Source of the DNA: Blattamonas nauphoetae
Taxonomy: Eukaryota; Preaxostyla; Oxymonadida
Length of the DNA stretch: 64,000 bases
Direction: 5' to 3'
Assembly: GCA_033064195.1 (NCBI GenBank)
Contig: JARBJD010000020.1
Span: 310,001-374,000 of the forward strand
In this document: positions 50,001 through 61,636 of the stretch, piece by piece
How positions within the stretch are numbered: the first letter of the stretch is position 1
Layout of the letters: each line of letters begins with the position of its first letter
Position numbers and translations under genes: made by a program
The notes under the pieces: model-generated
What the model was told of the DNA's origin: nothing
The model's database searches: none
The model's input: only the letters and a program-made list of their open reading frames with translations

Positions 50001-53000
50001 ATGTCTGTCCCGTGTTGGGGTCGGTGTAGTCAGACTTGTTCAGGTGCTGCTCGATTTGGACACGGACCTTGTCGTCGCCTTCCTTTCCGATGATCACGCA
50101 CTGCGCGGAGAGGAGAGAGAGCGGGTGCAGAATCGATGTTTCTGGGAGGACGGTGGATTCCACGATTGATTCCTTGATCTCTGCGACAGCAATCTTCACA
50201 TCTTCTCCATCGTCCTGGCCTCCTTCGCCAGATTCATCAATCTCCCCAGCTTTCTGCAGAATTCGTTCCTTTTCTGTTAAAACCTCAACCTTTTCGATGA
50301 CAAGTTCAGTCCCAGCGATGATTGCATACTTCCCTTCAGCGAACGGGTCATCCAACTTCGCCTCTTCCGTGTCCAAACCACTTTGTCCTTGTTTCTTCCG
50401 AGCGATGTTGCTGAGCGTAAGGACGAGGAAGCGAGGGTCGGTGATGTTGGGAAGGGCTGAGAGTAGTTGGATGGGAAAGACGGCTGGCGAGCCCATGTTA
50501 TATTCCGGGATGATTCGCACGTTCCGCTTGGATGAGGTGGGAGGAGCGTGGAAGGAGGAGTTGAGTGGAGTGAGGCCACACACACTCATCGTCGGATTCT
50601 CGTCCACATCACTCAGTTTGGACGTCACGCGAAGAGATTCGAGTGGATGGATGAAACACAGAATCGAGCATTCTCCACAATCGATTCCTCGCCGTTGGAG
50701 AAGATGCTGTTCGACAGAACTGCAGTAATTCCAGTGTTGGGATGCTGGTGGAGGGTCGTTTGGAACAGAGCGTTTGAGAATCCGTGCCTTATGTGCATCG
50801 GAGAGACGAGTGAGGATGGATGATGGAAGGAGATTGTCCGAAGAGAGTTGGTTGGACGAGTTGAGAAGACTTTCTGTGATCATCTGCTCGATTTCATAAT
50901 CATCCTCATTCAACAGCCCCTGTCTCCTCATCTTCTCCTCTTCTCTCATCGCTTGCTCGTTCAACACCCAAGACACGCCAACTGCATCCACACGATAGAT
51001 CCGACCAGGACGAAGATGCGGCCAGTTGTAATTGCATCCACAGCCGACGAGGAAGCGGATGGCATACGAAAGAGTCGAGTCGACATTCATTCCTTGTGGG
51101 CTCTGGCGGAGTCGTTGTCCTCGCTGGTTGTATGTCACACCATTCAGTGTCATCGGATTGTCGACCTCCAAAACAAGTGATGGGTTGCGAGACGGACGGT
51201 TGAAAACAATCATTTTGACAGAATCGATTTTGGGGGTGACGGGGACGACTGTGGCGAGTGGATCGGAATCGTTTTTTCTCGCAATTCTTAGCAGTTTCTG
51301 GTGGATCGGAGTCGCCGTTGTCGGGACTGGTGATTCGCTCTGTTTCTGCGTGTTTGGGGTGTCAATCAGAATGGAGACAAGACGAGGTGGTTGGGATGTC
51401 TTGATGAAGAAATCGAGTGAAGAAGGGCGGAGTGAATGGATGGATGGGAATCGTGGGCGAGGGATCACACCAGGCAAGATGGTCGGTTTGAATGGAACTC
51501 CAGTCTCCCGCCATGGAAGCGACTCGAACAACGAGCCGAGAGCACGTGTGGCTTGTTGTGGAGTCAGTGAAATCCAAAGTGTTGGGTTTTTGCGTTCAGC
51601 CTTCCCAAACCGATTCTCCAAATCAGAATCCGAGTAGAAAGGGCGAACGCAGTGTCGCTGAGCCTTTTGCTCGACAATTCGGCAGCGGGAGAGGGAGCGG
51701 AACGCTTGGTGGATGGTCGGGGCGGCCAGAATGTAAGCAGGAAAGAGCGAATCAACTTGTTGTGGGGTGAGATGGAGGGCGAGGACTGTGGGATGGTGGG
51801 AGGAGCGGAAAAGGGAATTGAAACGGAGAACATTTCGTTCTTTTTCGGTTTGGGACAGTTGGGGGTAGATTTTCCGGCATTCTTCAACCAATATGGTCGG
51901 ATCAATGAACGGGAGTTTGCAGACGCCTTCCCACGGTGTTTTGGTGAATTCCATGTCAACTTCGAAGTTACTTGGATAATATGATACAAGTGGCGATTGT
52001 GGATCAGTCATCAGACTCCGAAAAGGAACAGGAAGGAGTGCAGAAGAGAGTGAGGGGAGGACCGAAAGAAGCTGTTCAAAAGGAAGAAGAGGCTTGTCTT
52101 CATTGAATGCAATTGGTGGGGAACTTGCTGTTTCTTTGAGCTGGACAAGATCACACAGGAGGGGAGCATATAAATAAGGGAAATACCAGCTCCAAGAAGG
52201 ACACCCGCAATAATAATATTGGAACACCCAAACGATGCTCTCGAGATAGGCTCGAATAACAGCGCGGTGGTCGGAATGATCCAAACAGGTTCGGCGGTGG
52301 TTCGATTCGGATTCTGTAGTGATGTGATCGAAAAAGTATGGATCGTTCTGGAAGACGTGTTGATCTTCACGGTTATCAAGAGCTGTGTCAGAAAGAAAGA
52401 GGGCCGGAGGGTCATATTCGAATTTTCGCCGATAATACGATGTTCTCCATGGTGGGTTCCGGATCCGATCTTCAAGGCTGTCGATCGATCGCAATGTGAA
52501 GCTTTGCAGATCTGTGGGATTCGAGAATTGGGGGACGAATTTAGATCCGTTGGACATTGGCCTGGCGGCTGAGGCTTCGAATTCCGACTGTGCATACTCC
52601 TCAACAAACAGGCGTTGTTCTTCGATCGCGAGATGGGCACAGATTCGCTCAAACCCATCCCAATTGATGGTTCCGTCGAGGGTGAGATAGTCGTTGAATG
52701 TGGGAAGTAGAGTACAATACGTTTCGAAGATGAGCGACAAAGAGCCTTGGGCGATGTCCAGACCGGGCATTTTGGGAATAAAATCGTTCCCAACGAAGAA
52801 GCAGAGGAGCACAAAATCATCCACTATACGCTCAAAGTCGTATGGAAACTGGATTTTGTTTTTGATGGCTTGGAACTCCATTTGGAGGTATTCGCGCAAA
52901 ATGCCGACATGTAAGTATTGAAACGGGGTTTTCTCCAATGTGAGCTTCTCTTGGGGCTTTCCAGGGGTGTTGAACTTGACCTCTTCTCTTAGGATGACAA

Positions 53001-53807
53001 AGTGTGGTTGATGAGTGGCGAGAGAGAGCATGATCAGATCGGCATCCTGACCATAGATGCAATGGGTGGTACTGGGATCAAAGTCTGGCCGATCCTTCTG
53101 AGCTCGAATGTATGACATGATTTTGTGTTCTCCTTCCCCAGGAACATCACATCCGGAAAGGATGACTGTGATCCCTTCCCATGCTTTGTCTGTGCTCATT
53201 TTGAGCTTAGTATAATACTTGAGCCAATCAGAGAGATGGTACATGAATTCTGAGCCTGGTGTGATGCAGTTGCTGTCGAATACAGCTTTTGGGGGTGTGA
53301 TCCCTTTTCGCCTCATTTCTGTGACGGCTTCCTCACGATCACGAGCAGCTCTGAAACGACGAGAACGTTGTTGGTTGAGTTTTGCACGAGGACCAACACC
53401 TGGTTGTGTTGAAGATAAAGATAATGAAACGAGGAAGACGAACCATCCACTGCAATGTAGAGAAGTTTCTTTGGACGAGCGATCTGAACAAGCCTGTCAA
53501 TGTACTCGAATATTCCTGCAATCATGTCTTCTTCAGATAGCTGTCCTATTACCCCCGCGTTTCCATGTGTTGCGTTGTGGATGATTCCGTTTGAATCAAG
53601 GTACAGATTGTCTTGATTGTGAAAGAGATACCATAGAAAGGATATAATGACTGAAAAAACAGAGGATACCAATGTCAGGTGTTCCAAATGCATCAGCATT
53701 CGAGAGGATAAGGGGGTAACGCTCACTTATCCAGCTGCAAGAAAGATGAGGGATATCAAAAATGGGTGATGAGAACATTGATACCGGAATAATTTGGGAA
53801 TTCCCAT
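47056..53807 (-). CDS. XRN1: XRN1-type 5'-3' exoribonuclease, unusually long
   Basis: Four exons (53785-53807, 53670-53734, 53444-53611, 47056-53399) with introns of 50, 58 and 44 nt give 2,199 residues; human XRN1 has about 1,700. The first exon codes only MGIPKLFR; exon 2 supplies WISERYPLIL. All nuclease landmarks are present: LYLDSNGIIH with Asp35 as in yeast, AVDGVGPRAKLNQQRSRRF, GEGEHKIM, and YGQDADLIML. The CR2 region and XRN1-type domains follow (PGRIYRVDAVGVSW). The C-terminal 550 residues are disordered and Gln/Pro-rich, with YQPQQTV repeats (48229-48285), coiled Lys/Glu stretches and PPAVTPPSVTP runs, a likely platform for decapping partners. The enzyme degrades decapped, 5'-monophosphorylated mRNA in the cytoplasm. 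Exon joins follow the conserved residues. Confidence 0.95.
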
Positions 53808-54023
53808 CTCAGTTCGTTCGGTGAATCGCGAGAACTCAACCTTTTCGAGCCAGAAAAAGAAAGTGGAATGGATCTACAGAATTCCATTCTTAAGGAGTTA
53901 CAATCATGATATCTCCATCATATCTACTAAATGTTCAAGATATTTCTCAACTTTGATGCAAACATATCTTTCATAGTGCAAGAGAGGATTTTCGTGAACG
54001 AGCAAAATGTGGAGCATCGAATA

Positions 54024-55100
54024 TTAATCACGAACGAACTCCTGGCTGTCAGACCTCTCTCCCAGCCATTCAACCGCCATTAATCGCTGCACTGCCGTTG
54101 CCTGTTCTGCTTGAGATTTCGCTCTCTTGATTGACATCCCCAGGAAGCTTGAAGTGGCAAGATTTGAGTCATCTAGCGAGTTGATCAAAGATGCGACGAT
54201 GGATCTATGATTGATGGAAGAGAAACGCTGTTCTCTGATTGCAGCGAGTGTTTCGTGGAGATTTGAGTGTATTCTGGAAACGGGGCGAACTGGAGGTTGA
54301 TGGTCAATATCATCACGGAACAGAATGATATCAAGTTGGACAAGACGTTTCCTTGCTTTGGCTTGCTCATCTAACATCTGAGCATGCTGCCGCTGTCGAA
54401 GTTTCTGTTCTTCTTCGTCCCGCAGTGAAGAATTAAATTTAATGGGATTAAATGTCAGGTCAACACCGTCCTCTCCAAATACTTTCATGCGAGAAGGTTC
54501 TATTCGGATTACAATGTGATGCCCGTGTTCAACTTCTTTCATTTTGATCTGGCGGGATAGGTCGTGCATGCTATCTGAAAATGAATCTATCGATCTGATA
54601 ACTCGATGAGTGAGACCAATAATCCATTTTCCTCCGAAAAAGGCTGCTGTTCCGGAAGGGACATTGATATCCCCTTTAAACACACGACAATCCGTTCCTG
54701 TTAGGACATCTATTGCTTTGTCGTCAGAAAATGAAAAAATGTACAGTTTCAAATGTTCAGGACTAGCTGCAGTTATTGAAAATCGTTTTAAGAGTTCCAG
54801 CACAGCAAAATCCAGCGCTGCCTCCTTGTTGACGTCCGGTGTCGACTTCATTTGCTGATCATAAAGCAATTCAGTCCGAAAATAAGATGTTGGTGTGTTT
54901 AAGCTCGAATATACATGTGTTTCCCCTGTTGTTGGAGATTGGGTCTGATGATTCAGAGTTTTCGTTCCAAAGGTTCTGAGAGGTGTTTTATGAGTGTGTT
55001 TGAGCAATGATCGAGACAATTGCGAATTATATCCAGTGAGGAATGAAAAACAGAAGTTGAAATTGAAGCAGATAAGAACAGCTTGTTTCTCAAAGTTCAT
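54024..55100 (-). CDS. Hypothetical protein, unknown family
   Basis: 358 residues from the ATG at 55100. The first 30 residues are Phe/Cys-rich and may be a weak signal anchor, or an artefact of an unspliced intron. The body from about residue 85 looks like a folded alpha/beta domain (LDFAVLELLKRFSI, LKLYIFSFSDDKAIDVL, AAFFGGKWIIGLTHRVI, GHHIVIRIEPSRMKVF). It is followed by a charged helix (SLRDEEEQKLRQRQHAQML) and a C-terminal helical part ending GERSDSQEFVRD. I cannot assign a family. TMEM208 is divergent, 437 bp away. Confidence 0.6.
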   Translation of the reverse strand: MNFEKQAVLICFNFNFCFSFLTGYNSQLSRSLLKHTHKTPLRTFGTKTLNHQTQSPTTGETHVYSSLNTPTSYFRTELLYDQQMKSTPDVNKEAALDFAVLELLKRFSITAASPEHLKLYIFSFSDDKAIDVLTGTDCRVFKGDINVPSGTAAFFGGKWIIGLTHRVIRSIDSFSDSMHDLSRQIKMKEVEHGHHIVIRIEPSRMKVFGEDGVDLTFNPIKFNSSLRDEEEQKLRQRQHAQMLDEQAKARKRLVQLDIILFRDDIDHQPPVRPVSRIHSNLHETLAAIREQRFSSINHRSIVASLINSLDDSNLATSSFLGMSIKRAKSQAEQATAVQRLMAVEWLGERSDSQEFVRD

Positions 55101-55537
55101 CGCATCGAGAAGGTGTGAGAATATTCGATGGGCAACTTCCGACGAGATACAATTGGTTGGAAAAACGACTCTAAATGCAGAAACATCAGAAAAGCAATCA
55201 ATAGAAGAACGAGAAGATTCTCAGGAGAGAGAAGCAGACGAGAAATCGTGTCTTCAGCGATGAGTGGAGAAAGTGAAAAAAGAAGAAGAGGAAAACTGAT
55301 TCTGTTCGCCATCAAAATTACTGGAAATGACAGAATTTCCTTCGATATACAGACAGGGATCGTCATCAATCTGGCCAAGAGGGAGGAGGAACGATTTATG
55401 CGACATCTAACGAGAAGAATGCAGCGAAATTGAAAGGTTATGAACCAAACCGGAGTTTGATCAACGATAAGTCTCGTTCTCTGACGTGAGGTTTGTTGTT
55501 GTAGATTGTTTGTCTGGTTATGGTCTGAATAGAGAAC
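55101..55537. other. Divergent intergenic region
   Basis: About 440 bases between two divergent start codons. Both strands are open (55128-55433 plus; 55097-55549 minus) but neither translation looks conserved. The plus frame is Arg-rich, and the minus frame is its hydrophobic mirror. It probably contains both promoters. Confidence 0.35.
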
Positions 55538-56253
55538 ATGGCCAATCATTCCCAGAAGAAGCTAGAAAAGTCCAATACAAAGTATATTCGGATTATTGTT
55601 GTTGCCTGGATCATTGTAACTGTGTGCCACGCAGCTCTCATCACCATTCGTGTCATCTTCTCTTTCGACAATTTCTCCGTAGGGACTCTCTGTCTCCCTC
55701 CGTGTGTGGAGATATCGTGGGTCTGGAACATTTCTGTCCCTGGGAAAAGATTGGTTCTGGGCCATTCTGACAGGAGTCCTCTCATTCTTGATGATGATGT
55801 TCTTCCTGAGCCTGAGCCGACAGCAAAAGCAAGTCAGCAAAACAAGTGGTCTCATGGGGTATCCAACTACACCTTCTCTCTCATGTGCAATTTTCCCACC
55901 TCTCCTTTCCCTCAACCTGTGACAGCTCGTTCTATGACATTTACATTGTGATGCTTGCTGCTCAACTTCTCACTCCTCTCAGTTCGTATTTTTGGCTACT
56001 CTATCTTGTTGTATGTGTTTCTCTCACTTTCAATTCCCATCATTTGCCATTAGCTGATCTTTATCTTGGTGAAGAAATGTTCGGGACTTTGCAAGGGAAT
56101 GGGTGGATCAAATGAGCCTCTGGTATATCTGTTCATTTTCTGTACGCTTTTGATTAGACTGAAGAACAGGAACAAGCTTATCAAGCAATGAACCGAAAGG
56201 AAGCAAGAAGACAACAGAGGAGAGAAAACAGAGCGAAGAAAGCACGATTCTAA
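55538..56253 (+). CDS. TMEM208: TMEM208 / SND2 homologue, five short exons
   Basis: Exons 55538-55691, 55750-55858, 55926-56010, 56054-56122 and 56158-56253 give about 170 residues, the family size. Introns are about 58, 67, 43 and 35 nt. The pattern is that of the ER membrane protein TMEM208 (yeast Snd2): a basic start (NHSQKKLEKSNTKYIRII), a helix IIVVAWIIVTVCHAALITI, a second hydrophobic stretch FWAILTGVLSFLMMMFFLSL, a conserved DIYIVMLAAQLLTPLSSYFW block matching the family's [20 protein letters not shown], and a highly basic end RRQQRRENRAKKARF like QRRQERRQMKRL. SND2 acts in SRP-independent targeting of membrane proteins. The donor of intron 1 has two or three in-phase choices; the one at 55692 is preferred. 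Confidence 0.82.
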
Positions 56254-56764
56254 GCTCTGAATTATCCACACAGTTGAACGATGCCATTCTCTTCTTTTCT
56301 CTGTTCATTTTCTCTTCGTTCTGCCTTGCCGTCCCCATTAATCGAGTTCTGTCAATTTCTCTCAAATACCCTTGAATTTTTCTCATTTCACGCACCCCTT
56401 CATCACAAGAAATGACTGTGATCTATTTTCTCTGATTTTTCTTCGTCAAGCGGCGACCTGACACCACCACAGCGGTCGAGTCATTTTCGAGCCAGCTTGA
56501 TTTTAACAGTGTTTCTCCTCAATCCATCACAAATCAAACAATTTGTTCATGCCTCTTGGATCGAGTGCAGTTGCATCTGAGACCTTCGCTTCGATCTGAA
56601 GCAAGTTCAAAAAATAAAGTCTTGAAAATGAAGAAAATGAACATGAAATGGTTTTGTGCAATGGTCTTAATGTTATTCGTTGATCATGTCCTGGTCCTTG
56701 ATTGTTTCGGATTGTCGGGAAACGCTCAAGATCGAAGAGACAAGGAATGATCTGGCGGATTCTT
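56254..56764. other. Intergenic region between convergent genes
   Basis: About 510 bases without a recognisable gene. The minus frame at 56527-56898 overlaps the next gene in another phase and is a shadow. Confidence 0.4.
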
Positions 56765-59700
56765 TCAGTTTGGTGGAATGGAGATCCGCATTCTCTTCTC
56801 GGCTTTGGAGGGGGCATCGAATTCCCCTGAGTCTGTTGGGTCTCCTCTCTTCTGCTTCCCGAAATCTTTCGGATCGATTTTTGTGTGCCCAACGTCAAGA
56901 AGATCCGTCACTTCTGCCGATTCGTCAATCAACATGACTTCAGACGATCTCGACTCGACTGTCTCCACATTTACACCAAAATCGGAAGTCGTTGTCACAA
57001 AATGATTCAGTTCGGTGATCATCTCATACAAATCGTTCATCATTTCGTTGTTGCCAGTCTTTTCTAATCTCCAGTGGCACGCAGCGATGATCCCTGAGAT
57101 TCGGTCAGTCAGCAGCTGAGCATTCATTCGAATCTCGTGCGGTACCCTCGAGTGTTGTGGAAAAGGACCCGAAGCCGATGGATTGCCTCCAATCACCATC
57201 CTCACTTCGTTTGTCCTTCTCGTCCCTTCAAGGTCGCCTGGTGGTCGAGGTGTCGGACTTAGAGAGTGTTGGTGATCTCTGACAAGAGCATGCCAAGTGT
57301 TGCAGTGCTCACGTGTGGTGGTGAGGATGTTCCCGATCGCTCTTGTCACAACACCGATGTCCAGCTCATTGATTTGCTCTGTTTGAGATTTGAATGTGGC
57401 GGGGAGGGGCGGAATAGTCGGGTCTCCGAAGATCCGATTGATTGACTTCAGCTCATTCTGAAAAAAATGAACCTCATCCCAACTCCCCGTCTCCCATCCG
57501 ATTCGCAACTGAAGACTCAATCCTTCCTTCAGCGCCTGCAGAACATGATTCTTCGCCATGCTCCTTTCGGCTTCATTCGTGTGTGGTTCGTCAGAGCTGA
57601 CACTTCCAACAGTGTCTTGAGAAGACACTTCTTCTGCAGGAACTTCCACAACAAACGTCTCCAGACACGATCCCAATGTGTCCACGTGATCTTGAACTTG
57701 TTGGAGATGGTGTTGGAGAATGTGAAAAGAGGGATTCAAGAGGATCGGCAGGTTCTGTCCTTCCCGAATCCATCGTTCCCAGTTGATTCCGAAGCACTCT
57801 CGAGCATTCGCTGCAACTCTTTCCAGTTCATCAAATTGATCAGAGCTCGTCTCTGGATCACAGCTGCGAGCGTGTCTCCATTCAGACTCCACCTCAGCTG
57901 CGTCATTCATCTCCATGTGTTGTTGTGATTGTTCAAATAATGAAATGGCCGCTTCGATCTCTCCAGACTGGAGAGAGAGTCTGGATCTCAGAAGGAGTTC
58001 TTGAACTTCATGACATGTCGGTTGTGTTTTCTTGATTTCGTTCTCACAATCCTGGATCCTTTCGATCAGCTCACATTCCACCTCACTCGTGTCATTCAGC
58101 ACCATGTGTTGTTTCGACTGACCGAATAATGACATTGCGGTTGTGAGAGCTCCAGACTGGAGAGAGAGTCGGGATCTCAGAAGCAGGCATTTCGCCAGAA
58201 AACACGCGAGGTGTGATTTCTCCGTCTCGTTTTCACATTTGTAGATCTTCTTCATCAGTTCCTTTTCATCTTTCTGAAGTGTACCGTCCATCCCGGCAGA
58301 AGGGCTCTTCCGATTCAGCGATTGCCAAAACGACTCGTATTCGATGCGTTTGTCTCGGAGAGGATCAGTCCCTTGCGCCTGACGAACAGGGATGCGGCCC
58401 GATCTGGCATTTGCACCAGCAGGAAGCATCGATTGCGCATTGTGCTTGTGGTTGGTGATGTCCACACTTGGCAGATCAAACTCCAACGATCGGTAGGGCC
58501 GTTCTGGTCGCTTGATTGGCTTGTATTTCGAGTTGCCCACTTTCTCACAACTCAGTTTGAAACCGTCACTCCACAGACAATGTGCTTCGACGATTCTTGA
58601 AGGATCATTCGGAGATCCTGATGTCTGTTGAGGTGAGGCATAACGACGAATGGCATCGTTTGGTGTGGTTGATGTTCCCCTCAGCGTTGATTGGAGTGGA
58701 GGGAAAGGAAAGCGATAGCAATCTGGTGTCCCAGGGATCTCACTTGTGCATGTGATCCGAACAAAATCAGTCTGATTCGATGCTGATCGAAGTGTTGGCC
58801 ACAATCCACTGTTCGCCTTCTTCTGTTCGATGTCTGAGTCAATTGAAAAGATATCACCATAAATCTCGACTGTTTTCGCTTTCGCCAATTCGTCCTTCTG
58901 TTCAGTCTTCCCTGTGCTGACTTGGGTCTCTTCAAACACGATTTCCGTCGATCTGAAAGAAAGTCTTCCTTTGTTCCGTCGTTTCATCTGAACGTGTTCT
59001 TCCACAGGCACAAGTTTCTGTTGATCTGAGTAAACCAGATCAATCAGTTTGAGGTTCTGACGAACCCTGGGAAGATAGTACCACATCGCCTGACAATGAT
59101 GGTTGGGAAAGTTCTCAGCAACGAGTGATCCGCAGAAGGCACAGCGGACGGCATGCGGGTTGTGGTTCACTTCCAGATCGGAGAAGCGAGCCAAGACGGG
59201 AGCGGTGCTTGCGGTCATCGCAGGAATTTCGACGTCTCCAACATCGATCTCTCTTTTCGCTGCGAACTGCGCAACCAAAATGTTCTGCCCAGCAACGAAC
59301 GATCTCAGCTTTTGGATCCCTTTTGGGTTGAAGTTGGGACACTTGTTCAAATCAGCGACGACGATGAACGACGGAAAGATCTGCACGCGCTTCAAACGAT
59401 ACAGTGTTTTCAGAATGAAACACCATCTCTTCATCAGCTGCACACCTTCGTCAGTGAATTCGCATTTCGACTCAGCTGTGTTTTTGAGGAAGAAGACACC
59501 AAGTGAATGCAGCACATCTGACTCCTTCAGCAACCTGAACACCAGAAGGATCGAATCAAACACTCCGTTTTGGACATTATTTGCAACGAGGTGACTTGTT
59601 ACAACTTGCAGTCGAGTCCAATGCGCACGACGTCCTCCATTCACGAAATCCTCGTCAGTGTCCGAGATTGCATCAGCATTCCTTGGATGTGAGAAACCAG

Positions 59701-61576
59701 TCAGAGCTTCTTTGCGAAGGCAATGTTGGAAGAGGAAGTCACATTGCGGGTTGTACACCTCAGCCTCGTGCCTCATCAAAGACACAGCATCTGGAATTGT
59801 AATTGCCAGAATTGTCGACGAGCCACTCATCACCTGAATAAGGCTGATGTTCGTTTTGGGGAACGAAACAGTTCGTGAGTTGATTGTGGATGATCCAATC
59901 GGTCTCAATTGTGTCAAGATGAGGCCGTTCTCTACAGCACTCAAGAAAACTTCGTTATCGCCTTTGTCAAATTGCGCTGCATACAGAAGATCGTTGTAAG
60001 ACGAGATCAGATACAGTTTCGTTGATTCGTTCATCGTTTTGGTATTTCGGATTTCGACGATTTGGGATGCGTCCAGAGTCGCATGTTGTGTGAACCCGTT
60101 CAAAGGATCAAACTGCGGTGAAGACGGGTGGATGTTGCGAAATCCACAATTCAGGAGGTATGGAGTGAACACATCCCGAGGAATCATGCCTTGCAGGGGG
60201 ATGGTACTTTGTGCTCGCATCATCAGTGAGGTTAGTTTCGGGTCGTATTCGTAGGGACACGGGATCGCGTTGAACATGTGGATCATTTCGGGAAACAACA
60301 GTGTCGGCACATTGTATAAGAAAACAGGGTCCAAGATCGCTTTGGGTGCCGTTATGTTATTCCATCGTTTCTTGTTTGGAGATGTCAGGAGAACAACATG
60401 TTCGCCATCAGGGATATTCCTGCTGTGGAGAACAAAGCTGTTGGAAGAAGCAGAACATGAAGAAAAGAGCAAAGATACTCATCCACAATGTGCCAAGTTG
60501 TTCCTCGAAGTCGATTCTCAACTTTATTGTCCTTGTTCACGAAGAGTTTGAAGAAGTGCGGGAAGTGATGGATGCTCGGTACGGTCAGTTGTCCGATCCA
60601 GTTTGGTGATGAAAATGCGTGTACAGGATCATACACTTCGTTTTGTGATGATGGTTGACACATGATGACGTCGTACGTGTAGCAGAAGGTATCTCGCGTC
60701 ATGAGAACGACTGGACGGTGCTTTCTGTTGATCGTGATGGTCGCATTTCCTTTTGATTTTAAATGTTCACTTTGTAATGACTTTTCATCATAATCACAAG
60801 GAACCGGGCATTTTTTTTTGGTTTTCGGATCTTTTTTATCAATCGGATTCTGATTCACAAAGATGAACGATGGTTCACCTTTTCGTGCAGTTTTTACTTT
60901 CTAAAAGAGTGGAAATGGAACAAAATTAGCATACATTGACCCCGAGACTCATAGTCAAAGTGATTAGAGGCATTCGAAGAGAAGATTTCCCAATTCCAGG
61001 TGTTCCAGTCACAATGTGAAAGATGTCCGTATGTATTTCTCGCAAGGAACAAGTTTTTGCATATCCATTGGAGTTGAATAAGATGTGAGAAAATAACGAG
61101 TAGATCGATGGACGGAAGAGAAAGTCGACAGGTCGGTCGAGTAAATTGTTTGCGCCTTGGAATGTTGGGATAGACTTGTACATATATTTCGCTTTGTTGA
61201 ATGGCTTCACATGTTCTGTTTCTTCTTCAAAATTCGGGATCTCCGATTGGTGGAGTGGAACAATTGATGAATCAATCGAAATTTGGAGATTTCTGAAGAT
61301 CTCTCGATTAGTCTCCAATTCTCTCTGTATTTCGAGAGCCGATTTCGTTTCCATCGACTCCGAGGCATCGCTTAATTGAGAATGATCTTGATGAGATCCT
61401 TCAGGATGAAGGTGGCGTTTGAGAGTCGACCACCAAGTGAAAAAGGAACCAAAGAATGTTTTAGGCATTGATTTGAGTTGAAGAGGAAGTGATTTGGAGG
61501 CAGATGTAAAGGTGGTGTATTTTATGAAAGAATCGGTTTGAATCAGTCCCATTGTTTTGACAAGAAAAGCGCCCAA
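56765..61576 (-). CDS. Crinkler/RHS-like (CR) P-loop protein, large, looks whole
   Basis: Three coding blocks, 60941-61576, 60479-60900 and 56765-60437, separated by a 40-nt and a 41-nt GT-AG intron; 1,576 residues in total, with no sign of decay. The first block ends with a Walker A motif, GTPGIGKS (about 191-198), in the context HIVTGTPGIGKSSL that is typical of the NTPase region of Crinkler and trypanosome RHS proteins. The second and third blocks have TWHIVDD and VVLLTSPNKKRW, which fit the VDG and SSP motifs following the P-loop in that superfamily. Further on: a zinc-binding-like CAFCGSL...NHHC (about residue 650-670), a charged linker, and two copies of an approximately 50-residue helical unit beginning LLLRSRLSLQSG. 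The C-terminus is KAEKRMRISIPPN. Function here is unknown. Confidence 0.65.
57930..58190 (-). repeat. Internal duplication in the Crinkler/RHS-like gene
   Basis: Two adjacent copies of a unit of roughly 150 bp encode LLLRSRLSLQSG followed by SLF.QS.QHM..ND..EVE.E. The copies differ in sequence but keep length and helical pattern, suggesting a tetratricopeptide-like pair of helices that arose by tandem duplication. Confidence 0.7.
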
Positions 61577-61636
61577 ACTTTATTCTATTTGTTTCCACTG
61601 TTTCCGAACTAACCTCATCAACACTGTCTCCTATCG

